Source of the DNA: Nymphaea colorata
Taxonomy: Eukaryota > Streptophyta > Magnoliopsida > Nymphaeales > Nymphaeaceae
DNA: 64,000 bases
Assembly: GCF_008831285.2 (NCBI RefSeq)
Contig: NC_045142.1
Coordinates: forward strand, 2,609,001 to 2,673,000
Direction: 5' to 3'
How positions within the stretch are numbered: position 1 is the first letter of the stretch; the number at the start of each line of letters is the position of its first letter. This document shows positions 22,139 through 33,314 of the stretch, piece by piece. The notes beneath the pieces are model-generated. The model did no database searches. It had not been told where the DNA came from and saw only the letters and a list, made by a program, of their open reading frames with translations. The position numbers were made by a program, and so were the translations under genes.

Positions 22139-24559
22139 CTTCGGTATCTCTTTTTTTTTTCTTTTTTTTGGGCAAAGATGGCATTCAACCAAAATAATCA
22201 AAATTCATCAAGAAAGATTGGTTCCCTAAGACACTTCGCAGAATAAAGAAAATGTTCAAAGCAATGAGATTATGTACAATGCAACAAAATCCACTTTAGG
22301 AAGGGAAGAAGATCCTCAAAGTAGAGAAAAACAAAGCCTTGTTCTTTCTTCTATTCTTTTTCCTTTATAGAGTCCCCTACTCTTTAGTTACCTTATGTTA
22401 TAAAGCATCCCCTTTGATAAATCACTCGTAAAAAGAATTCTCTTCTTTTATTGTTTGAATAGGCTTTATTTTACTTTGCAATTTTTAGTGGGTAGGTGCA
22501 TGGTTGGAAGATAAAAGCGCATACCTTATTACAAATATGATACGGTGACTATTAGGAAGCCCTTAGGTTGAGATCCATGGTGATTTGAAATCTTAGGATC
22601 TTAGATCCATGGATTGAAGGTCATATACCCCCTCCACACCCTATTGGACATTAAATCTATGGTTTTTAACATGTCGCTTGGATTTTAAATCCATGCTACT
22701 GAGATTATCCCAAAATTATCAAACACACCTTAATGTTTTAAAAGTTGAGACTCCTGGAATCATACACTTTCGGCATTCCAATAATTGTGGGTATAAACTT
22801 TGCAGCATAGTTTGTATGTGCTAAATATATGTAGTATAACTAGTTTTTAGAAATTCGCATGTATAATAATTTTTGTTAAGTAAATCAAGATGTATCAATC
22901 AAGAGCTAAAGTAGGAGTATCGTCTGCCCATTTCTCATTTATTTTCCATAATTTGCAGTTTCTGCAGCCAAAGGAATATAATGGTTCGAAACACTAGCGG
23001 AGCGAAACATTTTGGCTGGAAGGGGCACTAATTCAATATCTATGTTTCTTTTAGAGGCAATTATATATATAAACAATCAAATATAACATTAACATAAAAT
23101 TAAACTAACTTTGTGTTTCTGCCAACATGTGGCCCTGCCACTGGTTCGGAAAGTAATTTCGTGAAGAATAAAATTACTAAAATGCTCAATTGAATTGATT
23201 ATGATAAAATTGAGCATATAGTTATCGACACAATTGAACCGATTATGATAAAAATGGGTATTAGCTGCATTATTAACTGCTTAAGTACATTAACTAATGG
23301 TTAAGGATTTATTCAAAAGAGATATGCCATGGCATCTTCCATTATTAAGGCCTCTACACTGCATGCTTCTTCCGAATTTATCAATTGAGAGATGATCATT
23401 AGAGTGACAGTGAAACCATGTTATTAACCTAGTTTTGTTATTAAAATGACTTGGTTTAAGTTAATTTTGATGATAAAACCATATTCCTCACATGATTTTT
23501 ACTTTTTAGCGTCATCCAAACAGGCCCATATAAGAGAGATGTGCAAAGTGAAATTGGAAGAAGAAAAGAATCTTCCTGTGTTTGTAAAGAGAGTGAATCA
23601 CAAGATCTAGAAGGATCCAGCCATATAAGTTTAAAATTCGTATGCCAACTTAGTACCTTGATCTGTTGTCTCACATGGGGCTGCCAGCTAGAGAAAGCTG
23701 TGGTTCGTGAGTGGCAAAGCCACCTCCCTGTGCTTCGCGCACCCCCGCCCCCACTGCCGCCCCCCGCCCCACGGCATCTTTAGAGTCCACCGCTGTTTCG
23801 AGACTTGGCTGGTTTTACAGTACTATTCAACTTAAGTGTTGCACATGTCACTGTTGTAGCAGTCCGAATGAGTAATAACTAAACTAAACTAAACTAAGCT
23901 GTTCTGAACGTCGTCACAGTAAATATATAAGGGCTCCACCATTGGACCCATTATTGGATCCAGGATCTCGATTTGCTTACAGAAGAATCTTAGAATCTGA
24001 GTGGCCTTAACAAATGCTTGGTTCTTTTCACCCGCAGCTCTTGCCAGTTATATAAATGCTTAGTTAGTTCTTTTCAACGACTTTTTGTCTTCAAATCGTA
24101 AATCGCGTTACTATTTTGAATAACTTTCTTGGATAATGGACTATAGAAAATTAAAGATGACCCAAGTAGCTAATAATATCACGATCGAGCTATAAATGAT
24201 TTGGATTTAGATCATCTAAACACAACTAGAAAATTAGATCGATATGGGAAAACCATATCTTAACATTTTGTATCTCCCTACTAAGTGGACTCTATAAAGC
24301 CGTTTGACGACAATAACACATTGTTACTATCTCATGAATTTGTACAAAAAAATGAGCTAGATTCATGAAACACTATAACAAGTGTTCAATGAAGTTAATT
24401 AGCGGGACAGTAGTAATGTATTTTTGCTACCCAATAAGGGTGGACAATCAGCCAAGTATCCGACAGCTTGTGATAAGAGGGGCTTGGCCTGGTTACTTGA
24501 CACATATGCCAGCTTGATTAAAAAATTTTGCCGGATCGGTCTGGCTCAAGTCGGGTACC
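22139..24559. other. Intergenic DNA with element scraps
   Basis: Positions 22,555-22,735 contain repeated GATCCATGG/TTTAAATCCATG words and end ATCAAACACACCTTA, resembling a small MITE. Positions 22,995-23,145 resemble the CAGTGGCGG element family (CACTAGCGGAGC to CCCTGCCACTGG). An (ACTAA)n run lies at about 23,878-23,897. The C-rich stretch near 23,735-23,775 gives a spurious proline-rich frame. No gene recognised. Confidence 0.45.
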
Positions 24560-24563
24560 AAGA

Positions 24564-24565
24564 TG

Positions 24566-24602
<37 letters not shown>

Positions 24603-24675
24603 TCATGTCTCCACATTTTTTATTTTGCTTTCTCTCTCTCTCTCTCTCTCTCTCTTTGTGTGTGTGTATATATAT
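24564..24675. repeat. Compound microsatellite (TA)(CA)...(CT)(GT)(TA)
   Basis: TA, CA, CT and GT runs follow each other within 112 bp. Two open frames pass through it in different phases, both artefacts of the dinucleotide runs. Confidence 0.9.
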
Positions 24676-24690
24676 CTATTTCTTCCTCAA

Positions 24691-27600
24691 CATATGAGAC
24701 TGGCAATCGACCCACTTAGAAGTTCTTGGTGCATTATCGGTGTCTCTCTTAAAAGCCCTTCATGTGTCGTCGATGACACCCTTAAAAACTCTTTATGTGT
24801 CTTGGATGGCACCCTTAGAAACTCTTGTCATGTTGATAAGGGTTTCTAAGATATTAAATTATGAAATATTAAGGATTTCAAATATGAGTGGACATTGAAC
24901 CGGGTACTTGATGAGTATAAGGTTCATGGTCAGGCCCGGCCCGATAACTAAGCGTGGTGGGCTTGAGCTGCCGGCAAAGGTTTTGGGTCAGCTCGAGCAT
25001 GACCTTCTCAACCCTTGGGCTGGGCCGAACCAGCCCAACGCCCAGCCTTAGTTACAAAACAGCCTTTATATGTTCATATTGTCCATATTGGTTGTTAAAC
25101 GGACACTGTTTTTTTAGCCCGCACTTAAATAGGAGCCCTGGGAAAAGAATAAGCTTGGATTCTTTGTATGATAAAGACCAGACCCAGCCATGGTTGGCCA
25201 TACCAAGATCCAGCCATAGAGTGGACTCCACCTTCACAAGGAACCAGGCCATTCCAGTTTTATGTGTAGTACCAATAATTGATGGCAATGTTTCTGCACA
25301 AGAAGAAGTGCAGATTTTGGAAAAATACATTATTAGCATACAATAGTCAATAAAGCACTACTTGTAATCAAGAGAATATGTTAGTTAAACCATCTGATTT
25401 TATGTGCTCAATTGTAATATAAATTTGAACAATTGGCTGTGACAGCTGACCAAACACGACAAATGCGGCGTGCACCTATTATATGAATCAAGTTATTCTT
25501 TGTGAGCCATAAGTATATTATATCATCAGTCCCACCAAATGCCTCATCTCTCATTAATTTTCAACATGGAGTATAAGAAAAGGACTTCATTTTGTTGTTG
25601 TCACTTTCTTCCAGAGATAGATACTTGGAAATCTGGGTTTTTTTTTTCTTGGGAAAAAAAATCTCCATCATGAGAAAGAGATGCTAATAGCCTAATTCTC
25701 ACACTTTTTTCTCCGGAAAATTGGGTTCTACCTTCTCCAATGGGGAAGTAAACTTTTCTACGTAGGTATTTCTTTCATGAAAGAAAAGGCAGCTCGCAGC
25801 TGCTGCTCGGCTCGGCTCGACTCGACTCGACTCGACTCAGTTTCGCTTGAAAAGCTTGTATATATTAGAAGGCTAAAGTACCCCGCTTGTTCACTATCCA
25901 TAATGAACGAAAGGTAAAATTCAGTTGTTGCTTTCCAAATCTTCTTAATCAGAAATAGCAATAAGTCGCATCCTCATGAAAGTCACAATCAAATAAATGC
26001 AAATATCTATATTAGAAAGAGGGTGGCATGTCAATCCCCATTAAAAATGGCAAACTTAATTTATAAGTTTTCTCATTAAATAAAATCAGAGTCACACCTT
26101 CCATAGAAATCCAAATTCTCTTAAACTATAAAAAAAAAATGTGTGTATATATATATATATAATTAGGTGGGACCTACATCGGGTCCCATTCAGAAATGAA
26201 AATTTTTTAAAAAAAAAATCACTTGTTTTATATAAAAAATTTGAAAAAATGATATTTCGGCCTTAATCAAAATTCGAAAACTTTAATTCAGCCCGCCTCA
26301 TGAAAAGTTCTGGCAACAGCAGCATCCATTGTGGGGTTTTGCTTTTTTCTCATCGTGCCGGACCCGACTCGACTCACATCCAACATACTTTAGCTCTCCC
26401 CGACCCGACTCGACTCACATCGAACATACTTTAGCTCTCTCGCACCCGATCCAGTTGCGTCTCTAGATCAGATCAAGACGGTGCTTTCTAGCTAAGCTGA
26501 TGATCATATGCTGGACCCTGCATCACATCAAAACCCTAGCTGGCTATGGTCTCAATTCCTTCATAAGCCAACAACACAAAAGGCACATAAATTATGCAAG
26601 GTCCATATATAGAAGAGAATGGGACATTCTGAGCTTGTTCTTTAGCACACATTCTCTGCATGGAATTAGGAAAAAGAACTTGGGGAGAAGATAAGGATTG
26701 GCCACTTGTGCCCTTTTCTGAATTAGTTTTCCAAACAAGGAAGATGGTTCTATAGAATCTTCCTTTGCTAGCATGATGCCATCACATAAATATTTTATTC
26801 CCTTCGTTCCTTCAACTTCCGATGTCTGTTCGTAAATTCCTTCTTTTGGGTTAAGTTTATATGAGATCCACGCCCATGTATCTTAGTTGAAATTGTAATA
26901 TATAATAGCGGCTTTTGAAAAATTTTCCCACTTTTCTTTTTTTATATTTCATCAACAATTTATGTAACTCATAGATGCAGAAGATATTGAAACACTTACA
27001 AGGTTAATTAACATTTTTAGAAAATATCATGTTTGTTGAAAATATACATCAAATGTTGTCATATTTCCTAAAAATCTAAGATATTTTTGTCAATGAGGCT
27101 TACAAGTTTGGGAAAATCTCTCGGTGCAGTTTCTTAGAGTTAGAAAGTTTAAGAAGAACAAATGATTCTCACACTTCTAATCTATATATATGAAAGATGG
27201 CCGCATTGAATCCATCCTCATTCCCTACAGCAGGCTTTTTTTTTATTTTATTTGTTTCTAGAAGTTCTTTTAACTATATTTTATTATTATTTTTTATTGA
27301 TGATTTCCAAAAGAAAGGTGCTGACAGCACATGAACAGAAAATTACTGCCTCTCGTGATTAATAATCCAAAAGTCTTTGCTTATTTTGTTGGGGAGTGAT
27401 GACATGAGAAGGGACCCCACGGGATGGGGCCTTTACTGCTTCATCCGTACCCTTTGATTCTGAGATCTGACGGTCCCTATCAATGCTCTCAGTCGGACAG
27501 TCGGCTCCCTCCGGTCTAAGTCAAGGATATCAATTTCTTTTATTGCCTTGTCCCTATTGATTATTGGCATGCTCTTATATTATCTCCAAATTCGATCGAT

Positions 27601-29482
27601 TTTCGGCTTATTTTGATGATCTTTGAGGTTTGTTGAAATTGTTTTTCTTTTTTTTTTTAAATGTTTAATAGATGATTATTCGGCCGGAGCGAGAGTCGAA
27701 GTTTCCCTTCTTTTTCTTTACTCCAAAACTCCAGAGCTACATCGGTACCAGACCGTAAAATCAATATCAGCTTTGAAAGCGGATCACTTATTTAAAAGAG
27801 AATTTATAGACGGGGGATGAATGTGGTTGAATTAATACTATGAATTGATCTATCATTAAGTTTCTTTAAAATCCAAATGATAATCTTTTTCGTTTCCTCT
27901 TTAGTGTTTCAGGAGTTTGAGTCAAACACGGTGACTGAGTTGAAGTAATGAGGCTCTTGGATTTTGAAAGTTCTTGAAATTTGTGCTGGATTTTTGGAAA
28001 ATATCCGTTGAAACATACCAAAATAATAAAAAAAAAGGTACAGCCTCTTAATTAAAAGTTCAAGATTTCAATGGGAATTAGAAGTCTTTGTCAGTGTTGT
28101 CCTGTATCGCTATTGGTACTATATTGACTTGCCAACCAAAATCAACGTATTACCAACCTTCTTCTAGAAAATATTTTAAAAAACATTTAAATGACTTCAA
28201 AAATGAAAAAAATGAACTTTTATAAAATAATATGTATCTGCCGATATAGGTTAACACGGGCTCATGCTAATTTTTATATTGACCATTATATTATTTATCA
28301 ATGGCAGAGTCAAAAAATTTTAGCTGAGCGGTATTCATATGTAAAAAATTGAAAAATAATGAAATTTGTACTTCTAAATAAAGGAGTGTTTGCGTACCTC
28401 CGATCTAAAGTCTGACTTGCTTGTTTCTGAAGTTTTACACACACCAAGAATTTAACTCCTTGTTTGTTTCCATATAGTGACACAATGGCTTCATAATAAT
28501 GGTAATAATGTACACACATGCTAATAAATTATGTGGTAATGATGTATACACAGACTAATAAGATATTTAATTGACTACATTAGTCTTCATCAGTGTTGAT
28601 CTAACTAACCCTACAATGCTTATTCTTTAAGGAGGCATTTGTTTACCTCAGATCAGAAGTCTCACTAATGCTATTGGTTTACTTAGAAGATGTAATGCAG
28701 ATGGGTTCGGTACGATTATTCAAGAGCAAAACAATTTTTTTTTAGATTTAAATAAAACTAAAGATTTCATGAATGACCTTTGAAAACTTTGTCCTTTTTA
28801 AAAAGTAAAAAATTGAAAGATGTGATGTCAATGTTTCTGCTAGTGGCTTCATCTTTCACGTGATGCATGACGTGAAATCATTTTCCTCAATAAAGATTAG
28901 AGGCGATAAGGAGTGCGGATGAAGATATATATTTGCACTTCAATAGTTGTCATGATATTAATGTACAACGCCATTAACTGGTTGGTATCTTATATTTTGT
29001 GGTTGGTGTTTTATATCGCATGCACCAAGAAAAGACAAACTTACTCAAGACATTTTTTTTTCTGGTCTCTATTGTACACAGGGGGGGCGCCTAGGCCATG
29101 GCTCCATCCCGACCAATGAAAAAAAAAATTACATTAAAAAAATTAAAATTTTTTAATTGCGCTTTGTATTTTTTGGATTTGAATTCAGTTGGCCCTACTC
29201 GGATTCAAAGGTTGAACTGTCGGCTCACCTCTAATTGTAAAGGATGCCGAGTGACCTATCTAAAACAATATTGTAAGAAAGACCAAGTTGTCTGGTTTAA
29301 TTTGTGAAAGAAGTTGGCACGAAATTGTTTGTAGTTATTGAGTTGGCCAAAGTGAAGTCATGGGATTTTCAATGATCTACAGTGGGTGTGTGCAATCATT
29401 GCCTAATTAATGGACGGTCCGGCCACAACCACAAAGAGAGTCCATATGTACCATCTTTGGTATTAATTTCAAAGTACTTAAC

Positions 29483-29519
<37 letters not shown>

Positions 29520-29699
29520 CGGCCTCTCATAACACACGGGTCGATGCATTGCATCAAATGTTTAAGTAGTAGACGGACATGTCTTGAAAAGTTGAATCCC
29601 CTACTTCCTTTTCTCTTGTCCTTAAAATTCAGTGTTGTTTTGGAACCTTGGTGGAGAGTTTATATACCTCTCAACTAGAGTATCACATGTTTGTGTTTG
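24691..29699. other. 5 kb of AT-rich intergenic DNA
   Basis: No gene supported. Contents seen: a GC-rich scrap of the GC-ended MITE family near 24,930-25,055; a (CTCGA)n run near 25,807-25,840; a TE-tail-like piece at 26,180-26,300; a 41-bp tandem duplication at 26,361-26,442; and a (TA)n tract at about 29,489-29,514. The 130-codon plus frame at 24,954-25,346 and its antisense partner have no family resemblance that I can name. Confidence 0.45.
26361..26442. repeat. 41-bp tandem duplication
   Basis: GACCCGACTCGACTCACATC begins at 26,361 and again at 26,402. The two units differ at one or two positions. Confidence 0.85.
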
Positions 29700-29704
29700 C
29701 AGGT

Positions 29705-30045
29705 ACGTTAAACCTTACAATGAGTCAAGCTTGAGTTCAAATGTATGTTTGAAATGTTAAACAAGTCCAGTTCGACTTGTAAGAACTCGATTCACTTAGA
29801 CTCAACTCAGCTTGATGAATAATCAATATTGAATTATAATGAGAAAATCGTTAAATGAGTAGCAACTAAACTAATTAATCGAGATAAACGAGCTAACGAG
29901 TTAAAGAAAACAAGGCATGCTTAACATAAACGAGTTAAACGAGTCGAGTTCAAGCATGAAGTTGCATCATTGAGGCGAGCTCGACTCAAGTTCAAGCCTT
30001 TTGAGTCGAGTCAAGCTTGAGCTCGAACTCGAGCTAAGCCTTATG
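29705..30045. mobile_element. CGAGCTCG-rich MITE, copy 1
   Basis: Text rich in ACGAGTTAAACGAG, GAGTCGAGTTC, GAGCTCGAACTCGAGC, with an AT-rich middle. The reverse-complement style recurs at 42,527-42,925 (ACTCGTTTATGTTAATTTAA corresponds to TTAACATAAACGAGTTAAAC here). This GAGCTCG style is typical of non-autonomous hAT-like elements in many plants. Ends and target duplication not defined. Confidence 0.55.
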
Positions 30046-30589
30046 TGTGTAGTCATAAATTGGAAATCAAACCGACGTTTGGACTTTCCTCGGCTACCAA
30101 TCTGATCAACTATGTTGTGCTCCACATTTAACACGATTAAGAGAAACAAACAAAAAAATGTGCTAGGTTGCCAAAATGCTCACATTCTTTTTTGTTTAAT
30201 TTTGTGCCAATTCAAAATTTCTTTTCATGATTTTTTTTTTGTTAGATGAGGGACATATTTAAATGACTTTCCAAACTAGCGTTATCCTAAGGTTCTTGGA
30301 TGAACTTAAAGTTGGCTAATTTGGATCAAATCAGTGGCAAACTGATTTAGTTATTCACCGGCTCAAGAATGCCACGTGTCAAATTTTTGATTACTTTAAA
30401 AAATATTGTTATAGTTCATTTATTTATCTTTTAAATGACTTTTACATTTTTTGGCAGATCAACAGCACAACATGAAGCTCTAAATCACATTATTTGTGAG
30501 CTTTTGCTTAATTTTGAAACGTTCATTTTAAGGACAATAAAAGATACAGATCCATGATCCGATTATCTAAATACGGACCTTCTTGACAG
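30046..30589. other. AT-rich intergenic DNA
   Basis: Nothing recognised. Confidence 0.4.
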
Positions 30590-30595
30590 GGAGCA

Positions 30596-31100
30596 TTATG
30601 TGATGTTCACCCTTTCAAGAAGGGGATAATATCGGAGCTGGGGTCCAGCACCCGTAGGGGGAGAAGCTGCCTCGGCTTCTTCCGCCGCACATCTCAAAGA
30701 TGGACGGTGCAGGACGACCAGCAGGTCCAGCTTCTCCCGGTACGACTGTCGGCCCCCGCCTGCACATGGCGACAAGCCCGCTCCTCTTCCGTCCTTTCTC
30801 TTCATCCCATCGCGGCACAGGAACGCCGCTGTAGCAGCGTGGAATCTCGCCGTCCCGTCAGTCTCCTCAGAAAAGGGCCGGCCGTCCCGTCAGACTCCTC
30901 AGAAAGGGGATACAGCGCCGGCGATCGATCCAGACCGGAGCACGAAGAGAAATGCGTCCCGGCCGTAAAAAACTCCGGCGTCGGAAGGATACTTTCGGAA
31001 CAAAAATTATCGGAACTTTATTTACTAGCCGCGGCCGGTTTCTTAAACATCTTATGCTGCCAGGTCGCCGTCAGGGCGAAGCGGAAGGCAACGTGAAATC
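30596..31100. other. Isolated GC-rich island of unknown nature
   Basis: About 500 bp of GC- and CpG-rich DNA in an AT-rich setting. Open frames run on both strands (129 codons on plus at 30,707-31,096; 69 and 67 on minus), and none is recognisable. A near-direct repeat GTCCCGTCAG[T/A]CTCCTCAGAAA occurs twice around 30,853 and 30,885. It could be a gene 5' end (leader or promoter), a captured fragment or an unknown element. Confidence 0.4.
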
Positions 31101-31110
31101 ACGGAAAACT

Positions 31111-32440
31111 CCTTTCTGCGGGAGATAAAATGCAAGTGGCCGTCGGCTCCCTTGTTTGAATCGGATTGCTGCAAACCGATTTGAGCCTGTGTCAATTCTT
31201 TATTGAAATATTTTCATTCATTATTATTTTTCATTTTATTGTTAGAGTTTTTAAAATATTTTTTCTATCAATCAAATAGTTCAGTTTAGTTTCAGAAAGT
31301 ATTGGTGTAACGGCCAGTTTTTATTTCGAATTTTCATGTACAAGTGAAAAATAGCTCTAAACCCTAACAAATTTAAAAAAACAAAGGAAAAAACTTCTGC
31401 CCTTACTTGAGTAAGTAATGTGAATAGCCTCTCAATTACCAAAAGTATTCAATTTAAAAATTATTTTTGCTACATCATTCTCTTGTTGTCTCAATTCTTA
31501 GATTACTGGACTTTGCTCCCATACAAAGGATTAAAAATTATTTTTTGCTGGCATCATTATCTTGTTGTCTCAATTCTCAAATTATTGGACTTTGGCCCCA
31601 TACATTGAGAATGAAAGCCAAAGCACATGGGTTGAGCTGTGACAACTAAATTCATTGGAAATCTAGCTATGATTTTGTCCACTTTTAGGTTTTTCTCGTT
31701 TTTTAAATATTTTATTATATACAAAGTCATCATATTTGATAAATTTTAAAAGTAGAAAAAGAAGATTGTGGGCATGAATGTTTTATCATTAAAACATTTT
31801 TGTTGTATGAGGCTCTCCTTATGAAAAAACAAGCTAAAATCACTATATGGTCATAAATCGACCAATTTATTTGATGTGACATAACTTAATTTCCTTTTCC
31901 CTTTCTATGAAAGATCAAACAGGTTGGATTTTCTCACGCATGATTGTTCTTTGGTTGTATTGAAACATATATATGGTTCATCTTCTCATGGCCAAATGAC
32001 CACAAGAGGGTTGCTGATTATGCTGGGAAAGTTTTTCTCAAATGAGGCTCTGAATTCAATGAAATAATTTCAAATGTTTGGCACATCGTTATTAACTAAA
32101 AAAAATGACAATTAAAGGATATTTTTTTATAAAAATTCAATAATTTATTTTTTAAATACATAGTTTACCAAGTACCGATAATTGGAGTTGGAATTTAAGC
32201 CCCCAATTAGTCAAAGCGTTGAGCACTTTAAATACTTGGTTTGAATTCAACCATCCATTCAAACGCACCAACTTTAAATTAAATTTTCCCTGCAGTGTTT
32301 AATTGTAAGTTTTTTGACATCCATATTTGATTTGAATAAACTAATGTGATTAAAGCTAAATCGTCCTATTATTTGATAATTTATGAATGAACCAAATAAT
32401 TTTTAGTGAAAAATACTGAGAAATCCAATGTAACTGATAC
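31111..32440. other. AT-rich intergenic DNA with short local duplication
   Basis: TTCTCTTGTTGTCTCAATTCTTAGATTACTGGAC-type text at about 31,478-31,513 recurs at about 31,558-31,592, an 80-bp-period duplication. No gene. Confidence 0.45.
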
Positions 32441-32860
32441 TCCGAGTCGTTCTGTGAAGCGATTCATCTGCGGTACCGGTACGGAGGAGGGGTAAAAACG
32501 GCGAACCAAACTTCAGTGGCGTTTTCGTCATTTTCGCTATCCGGCGGGGGCCAAGCAATAATTAAACTACACAAGAGAAGCAAAAGCGTGTGGGCTGAGC
32601 TGGCAAGTGGGGCCCACTTTTCTTATGACGTAGACCGACCCGCTGGTCCCCACCAGCGCGCACTTCTCTTTGGCGCGCTCGGAGGGCTTTCCCGCGGGCA
32701 GCGGGACCCACAAAAGGTGGGACCCACACCTTCCTCTCCTTCCCTCTCTCTCTCACCTTCTTTTGGTGTGCACGAGACGTGACGACGGTCGACGTCGACT
32801 CTGAGAGCCGAAGAAAAAGGGGGGAAGAGAGAGGCCCCGCCTTGAAGCTCACACTCACAG
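32441..32860 (+). promoter_or_regulatory. Probable promoter region of the DUF3527 gene
   Basis: Composition shifts from AT-rich to GC-rich here, with several GGGACCCAC-type words (GTGGGGCCCAC, GCGGGACCC, GGTGGGACCC). These resemble the GGNCCCAC promoter motif of plant housekeeping genes. No clear TATA box was seen. Assignment rests on position upstream of the leader exon. Confidence 0.4.
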
Positions 32861-33314
32861 GTTCACTCTCTCTCTCTCTCTCTCTCTCTCTACTGTGTCA
32901 GAAGGAGGAAGACGAAGAAGACGACTCTTTCCCTTTCCCTCGTTTTCTGTGTGAGGCGTCGCAGAGGAGAGGCGTCGTGCTTTCGCCGTCGGGCGGATAA
33001 CGCATCAGGGTGGCTTGTTCTACCGGTGAAGCTGTCGCTGTCCCCTGTCTCTATCGTCTGTGTGATGGCTGATTCGTTGCTGTATTTGATCTCTTCCTGC
33101 GGCAGGGGGGTTAATTTTTAGGTAGGAAGAGGTAAGAGGAGGTTGCGTGGGGGTCCGGTGGCTTCGGTTGAGGGAATTCGGAGGGGCTGCTGTGGTCGTG
33201 CCGGTGAATGCGTCGGAGGTAGGTTCCGGGAGAGGGCGGGAGTTCGACGCATACGAGGAGGTTGTGAGGGTTCCGGTTTTGCCGCCAGCCGGAAGTCAGA
33301 CGCGAGCAGTGAAG
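32861..33314 (+). other. Predicted non-coding leader exon of the DUF3527 gene
   Basis: A (CT)n tract at about 32,865-32,892 followed by GC-rich text is typical of plant 5' leaders. Two candidate donor sites end the exon: AAGAG|GTAAGA after 33,131 and GAAG|GTAACT after 33,314. The corresponding acceptor would be TTGTCAG at 36,343, just before the coding exon. The transcription start is a guess. A short upstream frame at 33,065-33,121 lies within it. Confidence 0.45.
33065..33121 (+). CDS. Upstream open reading frame in the leader (18 codons)
   Basis: ATG at 33,065 opens a frame beginning MADSLLYLIS and closed by TAG at 33,119-33,121, wholly before either candidate donor site. If the leader is transcribed as proposed, ribosomes would meet this frame before the main start, which could lower translation of the DUF3527 protein. 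Peptide conservation is unknown. Confidence 0.25.
   Translation: MADSLLYLISSCGRGVNF

Noticed and set aside
24600-24720. CRISPR-like regular repeat
   Set aside because: It is a compound dinucleotide microsatellite in plant DNA; no repeat-spacer structure exists.
24424-24849. 141-codon open frame
   Set aside because: Its middle is translated TA, CA and CT microsatellite; the ends show no family.
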